20,394 bases of DNA from Phormidesmis priestleyi (GTDB lineage Bacteria; Cyanobacteriota; Cyanobacteriia; Phormidesmidales; Phormidesmidaceae). The DNA lies in NCBI GenBank assembly GCA_003242115.1, contig QBMP01000003.1:1-20394 (forward strand). The letters run 5' to 3'. This document shows, in pieces, positions 1 through 7,824 of the stretch. Position 1 is the first letter of the stretch; each line of letters opens with the position of its first letter. The position numbers and the translations under genes were made by a program. The notes under the pieces were generated by a model. The model was not told the DNA's origin. It did not search any database and saw only the letters and a list, made by a program, of their open reading frames with translations.

Positions 1-254
1 TATTGATGCAGCACACTGGCTATCAACAAAGAAACGGGTGTATCTGAGCGCTCCGCCATTTGACGAAATGCCCGTAAGTCGTCAGCGGACAAATTTATAC
101 TGACAGCTTCTAAAGCACTGACCTGCTGCTGAGCATACTGCTGGTAACGCTCAATGGCCTGGGCCAAATTTGAAACAGACTTCCATTCCCCTCGCTCTAC
201 AGACTCTAAAATTGCCTGCTCTTCTATCGTCAACTCAGAACTCAAACCAGACAT
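1..254 (-). CDS. Ribbon-helix-helix antitoxin (BrnA/CopG-like), partial
   Basis: This reading frame starts at the ATG at 254 and runs off the window edge after 84 complete codons, so its C-terminus is unseen. The visible C-terminal part (SINLSADDLRAFRQMAERSD followed by TPVSLLIASVLHQ) has the strand-helix-helix pattern of small DNA-binding antitoxins, which bind their toxin and repress their own operon. It lies 15 bases downstream of the BrnT-like toxin gene on the same strand, in the toxin-first order known for brnTA. The ribosome site AGGAG lies 9 bases before the ATG; a second AAGGAG directly abuts the ATG and is too close to serve. The N-terminal half is rich in Glu and Gln and looks helical. 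The family is inferred from pattern and context. Confidence 0.7.
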   Translation of the reverse strand, partial: MSGLSSELTIEEQAILESVERGEWKSVSNLAQAIERYQQYAQQQVSALEAVSINLSADDLRAFRQMAERSDTPVSLLIASVLHQ

Positions 255-269
255 CTCCTTAGTCTCCTT

Positions 270-542
270 TTAATCTTCTAAATAGCGCTTCTTCATTTTC
301 CGGCTCGGAATAATCGTCTTCAGAAAAATCTCCTGCTCATTTTCTACAAACGGAACAAGGTAAATATAATCATCTAGCGCAATGATGAAGATCTTCTGCG
401 ATGGATATTTTGTTTGATTAGGGTGCTCAATAACATCTAAAACTTCTCCGCTCTGAATAGCCTTTACAACTCGATCAAACGTGATGCCTCGCTCAGCTTC
501 TAGCTGACGATCCTTGCTTGTATTCCACCGAAATAGTTTCAA
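270..542 (-). CDS. BrnT-like toxin of a type II toxin-antitoxin pair
   Basis: A 90-aa protein whose start (FRWNTSKDRQLEAERGITFD) follows the BrnT pattern of an aromatic-W-(D/N) strand and a helix, then a GI(S/T)F turn. A central strand-rich part (IFIIALDDYIYLVPFVE) and a basic C-terminus (IIPSRKMKKRYLED) complete the RelE-like RNase fold of this family. Such toxins cleave RNA to stop translation when the antitoxin is lost. The start is TTG at 542: there is no ATG in frame, and AGGA lies 7 bases upstream, inside the end of the helicase gene. Only 9 bases separate it from the helicase stop, so it is probably co-transcribed with and translationally coupled to that gene. BrnT versus a related DUF4258-type toxin is not settled. 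Confidence 0.68.
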   Translation of the reverse strand: MKLFRWNTSKDRQLEAERGITFDRVVKAIQSGEVLDVIEHPNQTKYPSQKIFIIALDDYIYLVPFVENEQEIFLKTIIPSRKMKKRYLED

Positions 543-551
543 TGTTATATC

Positions 552-3500
552 CTATCGCTCTGGGCGACGAGGAGGGATGCCTTGTGCGCTAGGATCTGAG
601 CCGCTTAGATCCTGTAACTTATGCTCATCATTGAGGGTGCGATCGCTTTCATCTTGAAGTGGCTTCGCCAAAGCCCCCTCAATCACCTCTTTAAACTCCG
701 CCTCAATCTCAAACACCGCTCGAAACTCAGCAAACGCCCACCGCCCATAGCTTCCCAAATTATTCACCCCCGGAATCCAATACTTCTGCATCGTACTGGC
801 CTTATCCTTTGCATCTTCCCCCCGATAGCCCTTAATCTCCACAATCAAATTCAGCAAATCATCTCGCCCATCATCCACCCGCACAATAAAATCAGGCAAA
901 TACTTTCGCTGCACAGACCCATACAAATAAGGCACTTCCAGCCCCAAATTATGGTTTTTCACATAGGCCCGCACCCGCTCATGCGACTCCGCGACCCGGC
1001 AAAACTCCGCCTCCCAGTCGCTATCCAGCACCACCCAGTTAATCTGGCAGCGCCGCGCATCTGTCTTCCATAGATCAGTCTTTGAAGTATTAAAGCTCAC
1101 ATGCGCCGTAGAACTCACCGGATTATAGGCATCTAACACCGCCTTAATGGGCTTATTGCCTACGCTAGCCTCCGTAATCGCCTTGCGAATTCGCTCACAG
1201 GCCATATTCGCAATCTCCTGATATAGCACCTGAGCCGGGAACGTCCCACCCGTACAGCGCAAATAATCCTTCATCCACTGGCGCGTAATTCGCTTGAGCT
1301 GGCCAAACAAATTTACCTTCGGCTCCTCCCCAGGATTGCGGTACTGGTGATACAGCAAATGCTTGGTCAGGTGAAACAAAATCGTAGAATCGCGCGTATC
1401 CATGTGCTTCACATCCAGGTCAATCCCTTCCCCGACAATGCCCTCATTGCGCGTCACCGAAGGCCCCACCAAATTAGGCGTTAGCTCCAGCAAAGAATCT
1501 TCCCCAAACTTCGCCGTCAGCCGAGTATCCGGCAGCTCCACCCGATAGCCCGTCACCCGAGGAAACTGAATTTCCAGCGCATCCCGCTCAGGCCGCACCG
1601 CCTTTACATTCACCGTTTTGCGAGGCGGCACTGGCTTCACCACCACAGGCTTCGCCGTAAAGTCAAACGGAATGCCCAGCACATCGGCATACTCCACGTT
1701 GAATTTACCGTCTTCATTCAGCTCGTAAGACTGCCTGCGCAGCGCCCGACCAATCACCTGCTCGCACAGTAATTGTGTACCAAACGCCCGCACGCCTAGC
1801 ACATGCGTCACCGTATTTGCATCCCACCCTTCAGTCAGCATCGACACCGACACCACACAGCGAATAGACGCGCCCAGCTTCCCGGCTTTGCCAACGGTAT
1901 TCATCACCTCTCGCAGCAAGTCCTGATCGCTAATGCTCTGCCCCGCTGCCTGATCGCCGCTGCGCTGCACCATGTCTCTACGGAACTTTTCAATTTCATC
2001 GGATGCGATCGCCCGAAACTTATCATCCAGCGCATCCCCCGACTCCAACTGCTCACTATCAATCAGCAGCGTATTCGGCAGCGCCAGGGCATTGCCAAAC
2101 GTATCGGTATTGCGAAACAGCGCCAGTCGGCCTTCATGAGGCGTCTCCTTACCATCGTCATCAGTCTGCACAAAGCCAGAAATATAGTCGTACACCAGCT
2201 TAGAAGTAGAGGTGTTGTTGCACACCACAATAAACACGGGCGGCACGCTAATCTCCTGCGCTTTCCACAGCTCGTAAGTTTTCTCATAGTGGCCATACAG
2301 CGCATACAGCGCCGTTTGCAGCTCAGCAGGCAAACTCAGCGGATCTAGTGCCTTCGCCTTCCCCCGACCCTTCTTCGGCATCTTTTTACCAATGTGCTCC
2401 CACAGATTGCGAAACTTCGGCATCTCGCCCCCCGGCACATTGTCTGCCACCGGCACCCGAGGCAGCTTTACAATGCCGCACTCAATCGCATCCATCAGCG
2501 AAAAATCGCTCACCGTCCAAGGAAACAGCGTCCCCTCCGCATAGCCCGATCCGCGCAAGAAAAAAGGCGTCGCCGAAAGGTCATACACTCGCTGTACGCC
2601 TAGCTTGCGCTTCACGATTTCAATCCCCGAGATCCACAGCCGCGCTGCTTCGTTGTTTTGCTTCGCCTCGTCCTTATCGTCTCCTTTCAGGTCAGAAACA
2701 TCATCCGTATCAGGCTTTTCGCGATAGCAATGATGCGCCTCGTCATTAATCACCAAAACATTCTTCATGCCCATCAGCTCAGGCATCACCCGCTGAAGCA
2801 TCTGCCCTTCAGTCTCCAGCGTATTCAGCGCTGGCCCGCGTCCCTGCACCAGCTTCCGCGTTCCAGCCGCAATCTGCATCCGCTCGCGCAGCTTAAATGC
2901 GTGATAGTTCGTGATTACAATTTTGGCCTTTTGCAAGTCGGGCAGCATCTCGCTAGGCAGCATTTCGCGGCTGGCATAGTAGCTGTCGGGGTCGTTGGGC
3001 TGAAGGACACGGAGGCGATCGCGAATCGTAATCCCCGGCGTCACCAGCAAAAAGCCCCGCGTAAAGCGATTGCTCTGCGGATGGCGCACCGCATTCACTG
3101 TCTGCCAAGCTATTAGCATCGCCATTACCGTCGTCTTGCCCGCCCCCGTCGCCAGCTTCAGCGCAGTCCGCATCAGCGCAGGGTTCGCCTCCTCATTCAC
3201 ACTCGCAATGTGGGCCAGAAACGATCGCCCTTTAGGAGCCACCTCCGCCAGCCAAATCGCCGTCTCTGCCGCTTCTATCTGGCAAAAGAAAGGCCGCAGC
3301 GACTGAAACTTGTGGTGCCGCCAGTGCTGAAGCAGCCGCGCCGTCTCAGGCGTTACCTTCCAATCAGCCGGATCGCTCAGATTTCGCCAAGCATTTACCT
3401 TTTCTCGCACGCTGTTAATAAACAGCGATAGATCGTAAGCCTGCGACTCATCAGAAATCCCCTCCGTATCGAAAAGAGGAATCGCCTGCTGCAAGTCATC

Positions 3501-3671
3501 CTGGCTCTTTCGCCGCTTCTTCGGCTTAGGAATCGGCGTCAAAAACTTAGACGGACGCCTGGATTCAATTAGCTTATTGGTCGGCTGACCCTCCTCATCT
3601 ATCTCCCAATGAAGCGCTGGGTACTCGTAAGGTGAGTTGAGAATAGGCTGCTCAAAAAATTGCTCAGTCAT
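552..3671 (-). CDS. SF2 DEAD/DEAH helicase-nuclease, type III restriction Res-like
   Basis: A 1039-aa cytosolic protein with the order expected of a Res-type restriction subunit. Helicase motifs: Walker A ATGAGKTT at residues 174-181, DEAH at 310-313, SATPFF at 366-371, TEGWDANT at 613-620 and QVIGRALRRQ at 638-647. A PD-(D/E)XK nuclease follows near the C-terminus, with PDF at 926-928 and EIK at 945-947 in LIVEIKGYRGEDAK. The family uses ATP to translocate or unwind DNA and cuts it; it resembles proteins annotated as BPTD_3080-type restriction endonucleases (from memory). All core motifs look intact. No modification methyltransferase lies beside it; the next gene upstream is on the other strand. 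The ATG at 3671 has no clear ribosome site. It is followed at 9 bases by a toxin-antitoxin pair on the same strand. Confidence 0.88.
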   Translation of the reverse strand: MTEQFFEQPILNSPYEYPALHWEIDEEGQPTNKLIESRRPSKFLTPIPKPKKRRKSQDDLQQAIPLFDTEGISDESQAYDLSLFINSVREKVNAWRNLSDPADWKVTPETARLLQHWRHHKFQSLRPFFCQIEAAETAIWLAEVAPKGRSFLAHIASVNEEANPALMRTALKLATGAGKTTVMAMLIAWQTVNAVRHPQSNRFTRGFLLVTPGITIRDRLRVLQPNDPDSYYASREMLPSEMLPDLQKAKIVITNYHAFKLRERMQIAAGTRKLVQGRGPALNTLETEGQMLQRVMPELMGMKNVLVINDEAHHCYREKPDTDDVSDLKGDDKDEAKQNNEAARLWISGIEIVKRKLGVQRVYDLSATPFFLRGSGYAEGTLFPWTVSDFSLMDAIECGIVKLPRVPVADNVPGGEMPKFRNLWEHIGKKMPKKGRGKAKALDPLSLPAELQTALYALYGHYEKTYELWKAQEISVPPVFIVVCNNTSTSKLVYDYISGFVQTDDDGKETPHEGRLALFRNTDTFGNALALPNTLLIDSEQLESGDALDDKFRAIASDEIEKFRRDMVQRSGDQAAGQSISDQDLLREVMNTVGKAGKLGASIRCVVSVSMLTEGWDANTVTHVLGVRAFGTQLLCEQVIGRALRRQSYELNEDGKFNVEYADVLGIPFDFTAKPVVVKPVPPRKTVNVKAVRPERDALEIQFPRVTGYRVELPDTRLTAKFGEDSLLELTPNLVGPSVTRNEGIVGEGIDLDVKHMDTRDSTILFHLTKHLLYHQYRNPGEEPKVNLFGQLKRITRQWMKDYLRCTGGTFPAQVLYQEIANMACERIRKAITEASVGNKPIKAVLDAYNPVSSTAHVSFNTSKTDLWKTDARRCQINWVVLDSDWEAEFCRVAESHERVRAYVKNHNLGLEVPYLYGSVQRKYLPDFIVRVDDGRDDLLNLIVEIKGYRGEDAKDKASTMQKYWIPGVNNLGSYGRWAFAEFRAVFEIEAEFKEVIEGALAKPLQDESDRTLNDEHKLQDLSGSDPSAQGIPPRRPER

Positions 3672-3690
3672 AGGTAACAGTCATAGGCAA
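3665..3690. repeat. 13-bp tandem duplication over the helicase start codon
   Basis: Two adjacent 13-bp copies (3665-3677 and 3678-3690) differ at one base. On the minus strand this duplicates the start-codon context ATGACTG. The upstream ATG (3684) opens a six-codon frame whose TGA overlaps the first codons of the helicase gene. A CCTCCTC stretch, complementary to a Shine-Dalgarno sequence, precedes it in the transcript. Confidence 0.6.
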
Positions 3691-3906
3691 GAGGAGGCAC
3701 ATTGACGATTCTCCAATAGAATAGCCGACTTCTCCACAAATGCCCTTACGGAGCTGAGCAGAAGTATATTCTGGCACTCAGCTTGCTAAAAGAATCTCTT
3801 CCAAAGATTGTGTAATTAGATCGTGGATGGGCGGATGCCAGCCATTGATCTTAATAGAGTACTAGCGGAAGCAAGCGTTGCTAATTTCTAAGGAGAATCG
3901 TAACCC
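3672..3906. other. Intergenic region between divergent units
   Basis: This holds the upstream region of the minus-strand helicase gene and runs up to the remnant at 3907. Apart from the short duplication at its edge I see no gene, no strong hairpin and no promoter I could place with confidence. Confidence 0.5.
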
Positions 3907-4142
3907 GTGGTTCAAAGCCAGTCAGAGGCAGTTTGTTCTGTTCATCTTTCGTTTCAGCAGCGGCGCAGCAGGCTCAATATATATTCAAGTTCCGGTAACA
4001 GTAACGGCCAAAACGACCAACGGAATCCGCAGCGATTCAAGGCAGCTATGTAATCAAGCGAGTTAATGACGTTCTTGGCGCGATCGCAGCGCAGCGCCAA
4101 TGGCACCTTTATTCAGCCGAGCTGACGCCCGTTAGTGAGTGA
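3907..4142 (+). pseudogene. Possible small gene broken by a frameshift, function unknown
   Basis: A GTG at 3907, with AAGGAG 11 bases upstream, opens a frame of 48 codons that stops at about 4052. A second frame starting at about 4041 continues with plausible coding character (GSYVIKRVNDVLGAIAAQRQ, then WHLYSAELTPVSE) to a TGA at 4140-4142. The two frames overlap near 4030-4045, and one added base there would join them into a protein of about 78 residues. The second half contains a HIP1 site. I do not recognise the family. It could be a decayed gene, an assembly indel, or chance frames. Confidence 0.35.
4075..4100. repeat. Inverted repeat TTGGCGC / GCGCCAA around a HIP1 site
   Basis: A perfect 7-bp stem at 4075-4081 and 4094-4100 encloses a 12-base loop. 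The first arm overlaps GCGATCGC. No T-run follows, so it is not a classical terminator; it lies inside the possible broken gene and may be incidental. Confidence 0.4.
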
Positions 4143-4207
4143 CGCCCTCTGTAGATTAAAATAATTCTCATGTCACCGAATGTTACCGGATGTTTTAGAG
4201 AAACAAT

Positions 4208-5239
4208 ATGAAAACGCAGCCCAAAATAGTTTCTCTACTGGTAAGCCTCGCTAGCGTCGTTTTGGTTGGGGCCGGATTGAAGGCGATGGCGGGTCTGCTC
4301 ACGCCCATTTTGCTTTCTTTATTTTTGGTACTGGTTACCTATCCAATTTTGGCTTGGCTCAGAGGCCGAGGCTTGCCCAATTGGTTATCCTACATTCTGG
4401 TTCTGCTTGGCGTCGTTGCCATTGGTGCATTTGGTATCCTCTTCTTGGTTACCTCTATCAATGAGCTGGTAAACCTGTTGCCTAGCTACAGCAGCCAAAT
4501 CGAAGTGCAGGTCAATGGGTTGTGGCAATGGATCACCAAACAAGGCGTCACCCTAGACGATATTCAAGCGCTGAGCTGGTTTCAACCCGAAAGAATTCTA
4601 CAGCTCTCTCTTTCTTTGACCGCTGCTGTACTAGGAACGCTCTCTAACACCGGGCTAACGCTGCTGATATTTATTTATATGCTAGCGACTGCCCCTGTGT
4701 TTTCTGCCCAGCTACACAAGGGGCTTAAGCACAATTTACCTGCACTCCAGCGGCTAGAAGGATTTGCTCACAGTACCAGTTCATACCTGATGATTAAAGG
4801 CTGGCTAGGCGCTGTAACTGCACTCATTCAGATGCTGCTGATGGGGTTCTTAGGTTTAGACTTTGCCGTGCTGTGGGGGGTGCTCTCGTTCGCCTTGAAC
4901 TTTGTGCCCAACATTGGCTTTTACATCGCGCTGGTGCCACCGCTGATGATCGCGGCGATTGAGCTGGGATGGTTAAAGGCGGCGCTCTTTGCGTTAGCTT
5001 ACGTTGTGATTAATAACTTCTTCGATATCGTAATTGCGCCTCGCTATCTGGCTAAAGGGTTAGACCTGTCTGTTTTGGTCACTTTTCTCGCCGTGATTAT
5101 TTGGGCATGGATACTCGGCCCTATCGGTGCTTTCTTGGCCCTGCCACTGACGATAATGGTCAAAGAACTTCTACTCGAACCTTTTCCTCAAACCCGGCTA
5201 CTTGCTGATTTGATGGGCGTAGGCAATGAAGAGACATAA
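4208..5239 (+). CDS. AI-2E family transporter / PerM-like permease
   Basis: A 343-aa polytopic inner-membrane protein. The N-terminus shows two hydrophobic segments (from about residue 7 to 45 and 57 to 85) around YPILAWLRGRGLPNW. A soluble amphipathic segment follows (SSQIEVQVNGLWQWITKQG), then a C-terminal membrane block containing VLWGVLSFALNFVPNIGFYI and a final segment with LGPIGAFLALPLT. This is the signature of the AI-2E/PerM superfamily, whose members include an autoinducer-2 exporter, Na+/H+ antiporters and many of unknown substrate. The length is typical (340-370 aa). The ATG at 4208 has only a weak purine stretch upstream. It appears to be a single-gene unit; substrate unknown. Confidence 0.88.
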   Translation: MKTQPKIVSLLVSLASVVLVGAGLKAMAGLLTPILLSLFLVLVTYPILAWLRGRGLPNWLSYILVLLGVVAIGAFGILFLVTSINELVNLLPSYSSQIEVQVNGLWQWITKQGVTLDDIQALSWFQPERILQLSLSLTAAVLGTLSNTGLTLLIFIYMLATAPVFSAQLHKGLKHNLPALQRLEGFAHSTSSYLMIKGWLGAVTALIQMLLMGFLGLDFAVLWGVLSFALNFVPNIGFYIALVPPLMIAAIELGWLKAALFALAYVVINNFFDIVIAPRYLAKGLDLSVLVTFLAVIIWAWILGPIGAFLALPLTIMVKELLLEPFPQTRLLADLMGVGNEET

Positions 5240-5465
5240 GTTCACTTTAAAGCATTGCTGTTTAAATATTTCTTTGGTGGAATAAAGGCTGATTTTTAAG
5301 CAAAAAGGGTCGAAGTCTCAAAGTTTCAAAGCGCTCGTATAGAAATGAGTGCAGATGTTCACCGATGTGTGGGCCTCTACTCAAGCGACGCTTAGCAGCG
5401 GTGTTCGGTGCCTTTTTTAAAAAATAGACGAGGTTTATACGCTTTCTGAGCCCAAAAAAGAGCTG

Positions 5466-5540
5466 ATGGGCGTTGCTGCGATCGCCGTAACGATGATTGC
5501 AATGGTGCTACTGTTTAACTATCCAACAGCAGTGGCCTAA
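5466..5540 (+). CDS. Possible 24-aa membrane peptide
   Basis: From the ATG at 5466 the frame encodes GVAAIAVTMIAMVLLFNYP and a short tail, a single hydrophobic segment. The frame stays open upstream for 15 codons (DEVYTLSEPKKEL before the ATG) and looks coding there, but offers only ATA as a start before the TAA at 5418. Either the true start has been lost, or the short form is made from the internal ATG, which has AGAG about 4 bases before it. A size of about 37-38 aa would suit a small single-pass cyanobacterial membrane protein. No family recognised. Confidence 0.35.
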   Translation: MGVAAIAVTMIAMVLLFNYPTAVA

Positions 5541-5696
5541 AAAACAGCGGTTCTCTCTTCAAATCCCACTTGTTTTGCCATTTGGCCTTAAGAAAGAACG
5601 GTCGGATAAAAAACTACTTCTTTCACTACAGCTATAAAGGCGTCCATATCGGGCTGAGAGCGGCAGTATTCGTTTAGTTGTTAAATTTCTTTTATC

Positions 5697-5834
5697 ATGT
5701 TATTACTGATCTCATTCACAGCTGTCTGTTTCGCTCTGCGGGTTGCTAGTACTTTAGAAGAAGAAATGGTGAGAATTTTTGCAGTGCTTGTGGCGCTGTT
5801 TAGCACCGTTCTGAGCCTTGTTTTAACGCCCTAG
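5697..5834 (+). CDS. Small two-segment membrane protein, function unknown
   Basis: A 45-aa frame from the ATG at 5697 to the TAG at 5832-5834. It encodes a hydrophobic stretch (LLLISFTAVCFALRVAS), a short acidic turn (TLEEEM) and a second hydrophobic stretch (IFAVLVALFSTVLSLVL), so a membrane hairpin is likely. The regular pattern of two segments around an acidic loop argues for a real gene rather than noise. The region upstream has no clear ribosome site. It stands alone between the AI-2E-type permease and the binding protein of the ABC importer. I do not recognise a named family. Confidence 0.5.
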   Translation: MLLLISFTAVCFALRVASTLEEEMVRIFAVLVALFSTVLSLVLTP

Positions 5835-6165
5835 TTTATTCAAATTGCAATCTTAGGACTGGGATTGTTTTGGCAAGCTTCTCATGGCCGTCACGACGAT
5901 TATTCTAAGGATTAGGCCCCCGGAATCCGGGCGCGCAACGCCTAAATGTAGGCAATATATGAGCTGATTCGGGCTGCGAATGCGACCCAAAATCACCCGG
6001 CGCTGAACTGCACTTAGTTTTTTGCTTAGTTTTTCTACTGCCGAAATTTGGGTAGTAGAGTGCAGATTTTGCCTCAATATCCCCTCCCCCCGGATTGTTT
6101 CAGGCCATTGAAGACGATACGGTTGGCTTTGGTGTCATTTGACTCATAGGTTCCGACTATTCAAC

Positions 6166-7824
6166 ATGCAGATATTTAAACGAAAACGGTTGCTTGAAGT
6201 ATTGAGCGTTTTGCTGGCTAGCTGTGCGATCGCAAGCTGCACGCCAAACCCAACAGATAGCAATACAGCCGATAGCACAGCCGACAGCACAGCTGAAAGT
6301 TCACCCGCCCAATCTGGCTCTGCTGAGCAAATTGTGTTAGCGATTGGCGGCGAAAGTGAAGAGGGCTATGACCCAACTTTAGGCTGGGGCCGTTACGGCG
6401 CACCGCTATTTCAGAGCACGCTGCTAAAGCGCGATGAGAATCTAAACATCGTTAATGACCTAGCGACAGACTACACCGTTAGTGAAGACGGCAAAACCTG
6501 GACGGTCACGATTCGAGAAGATGCGATATTTTCAGATGGAAAGCCGCTGACCGCTGCGGACGTCGCCTATACCTTTAATAAAGCCGCCCAGAGCGGTGGG
6601 CTCACAGATGTCACGCAGCTAGAAAAAGCGACGGCTGTGGATAATAAGACCGTCGAGCTAACGTTGAAAAAGCCCCAGAGCACCTTTGTCAACCGCCTGA
6701 TTACGCTGGGTATCGTGCCAGAACACGCGCATGGAAAAGACTATGCCCGCAACCCAGTCGGCTCTGGCCCCTACAAAATGGTGCAGTGGGACGAAGGCCA
6801 GCAGCTCATTGTAGAAGCAAATCCTGACTATTATGGTGAGGCTCCTGACATTCAGCGACTGGTGTTTTTGTTTGTTGAAGAAGACGGCGCGTTTGCAGCG
6901 GCTAAATCCAGGCAAGTGCAGGTAGCAGCGGTGCCGCAGTCGCTAGCGGTGCAAACAATTCAGGGGATGAATTTGCGCGATGTGATTAGCGTAGATAATC
7001 GGGGGCTGATGTTTCCCTACTTACCCGCCAACAGCAAAAAAACGCCGGACGGTGATCCGGTTGGCAACGATGTAACGGCTGACTTAGCCATTCGGCAGGC
7101 CGCTAACTATGCCATTGATCGTCAGGCGCTAGTCGATGGCATTTTAGAAGGCTATGGCTCGCCTGCCTATGGCCCGGTCAGTGGTTTGGCTTGGGAAGAA
7201 ACCAAGGCCGATATTGAAGATGCTCAAATCGAAAAGGCGAAAGAGATTTTGGCTGAAGGGGGATGGGCTGATAGTGACGGCGACGGCATTGTTGAAAAAA
7301 ATGGGCTGAAAGCTGAATTCACAGTTTTGTATAAAGCCGACGACAGTATTCGGCAAGCGCTGGCACTGGCCACTGCTGAAATGCTGAAGCCAATCGGCAT
7401 TCAGGCCAATGTAGAAGGGAAAAGCTGGGACGATATTGAACCGCTGATGCACAGCAATGTAGTGGTGTTTGGCTGGGGCAGTCACGACCAAACGGAGATG
7501 TACAATCTCTATTATTCCAAAGCGGCGCAGGGAGACTACAACAACGCGGGCTACTACGCTGATCCAGCTATTGATAGTACGCTGGATTTGGCAATGGGCG
7601 CACCTTCAGAAGCTGAGGCTGTGACCTATTGGAAGGCGGCGCAGTGGGATGGGAAGCAGGGCATGACGACTAAAGGAGATGCCGCTTGGGCTTGGCTCGT
7701 GAATTTAAACCACACCTATTTTGTGGATGAGTGCTTGGACATTGGCAAGTCTCAAATCGAGCCTCACGGTCATGGCTGGCCGATTACGGCGAATATCACT
7801 GAGTGGAAGTGGACATGCAAATAA
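6166..7824 (+). CDS. ABC importer substrate-binding lipoprotein, family 5 (Opp/Dpp/Nik type)
   Basis: A 552-aa lipoprotein that captures a peptide-like or metal-complex ligand outside the inner membrane and delivers it to the permeases encoded next. I chose the ATG at 6166, which puts a short KRKR signal start directly before the hydrophobic core; a TTG nine codons earlier would add a polar extension. Two lipobox candidates exist, LASC (Cys20) and IASC (Cys25), followed by a Ser/Thr/Asp linker. Family 5 landmarks include SEDGKTWTVTIREDAIFSDG, PLTAADVAYTF, NPVGSGPYKMVQWDEGQ, AIRQAANYAIDRQALVDGI and SDGDGIVEKNG. The C-terminus carries an unusual EPHGHGWP (His534, His536). The stop overlaps the next start. 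The ligand is unknown; nickel, a metallophore complex or a peptide are all possible. Confidence 0.88.
   Translation: MQIFKRKRLLEVLSVLLASCAIASCTPNPTDSNTADSTADSTAESSPAQSGSAEQIVLAIGGESEEGYDPTLGWGRYGAPLFQSTLLKRDENLNIVNDLATDYTVSEDGKTWTVTIREDAIFSDGKPLTAADVAYTFNKAAQSGGLTDVTQLEKATAVDNKTVELTLKKPQSTFVNRLITLGIVPEHAHGKDYARNPVGSGPYKMVQWDEGQQLIVEANPDYYGEAPDIQRLVFLFVEEDGAFAAAKSRQVQVAAVPQSLAVQTIQGMNLRDVISVDNRGLMFPYLPANSKKTPDGDPVGNDVTADLAIRQAANYAIDRQALVDGILEGYGSPAYGPVSGLAWEETKADIEDAQIEKAKEILAEGGWADSDGDGIVEKNGLKAEFTVLYKADDSIRQALALATAEMLKPIGIQANVEGKSWDDIEPLMHSNVVVFGWGSHDQTEMYNLYYSKAAQGDYNNAGYYADPAIDSTLDLAMGAPSEAEAVTYWKAAQWDGKQGMTTKGDAAWAWLVNLNHTYFVDECLDIGKSQIEPHGHGWPITANITEWKWTCK

Larger units (their letters stand above)
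5240..6165. other. Long gene-poor region with small membrane ORFs
   Basis: About 0.9 kb between the permease and the ABC importer. It contains one convincing 45-aa membrane protein (5697-5834) and a weaker 24-aa candidate (5466-5540). A GC-rich inverted repeat, CCCGG-AAT-CCGGG, lies at about 5918-5930. I found no promoter or terminator I could defend. A 74-codon frame on the minus strand (5853-6077) lacks family resemblance and is not annotated. Confidence 0.5.

Noticed and set aside
621..3431. Several plus-strand open frames opposite the helicase gene
   Set aside because: They are antisense shadows of a strongly conserved minus-strand gene, rich in Pro, His and Arg, and match no family pattern.
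4155..4185. Fur-box-like AT-rich stretch before the AI-2E-type permease
   Set aside because: Only one half resembles the consensus; the match is too weak to claim.
5345..5395. Short ATG frame of 16 codons
   Set aside because: Too short, polar without pattern, and no ribosome site.
5853..6077. A 74-codon minus-strand frame
   Set aside because: No family resemblance, no ribosome site, and composition not distinguishable from chance.
6139..6165. TTG start giving a longer binding protein
   Set aside because: The ATG at 6166 places the basic residues directly before the signal-peptide core; the longer form adds a polar leader that fits a lipoprotein signal less well.
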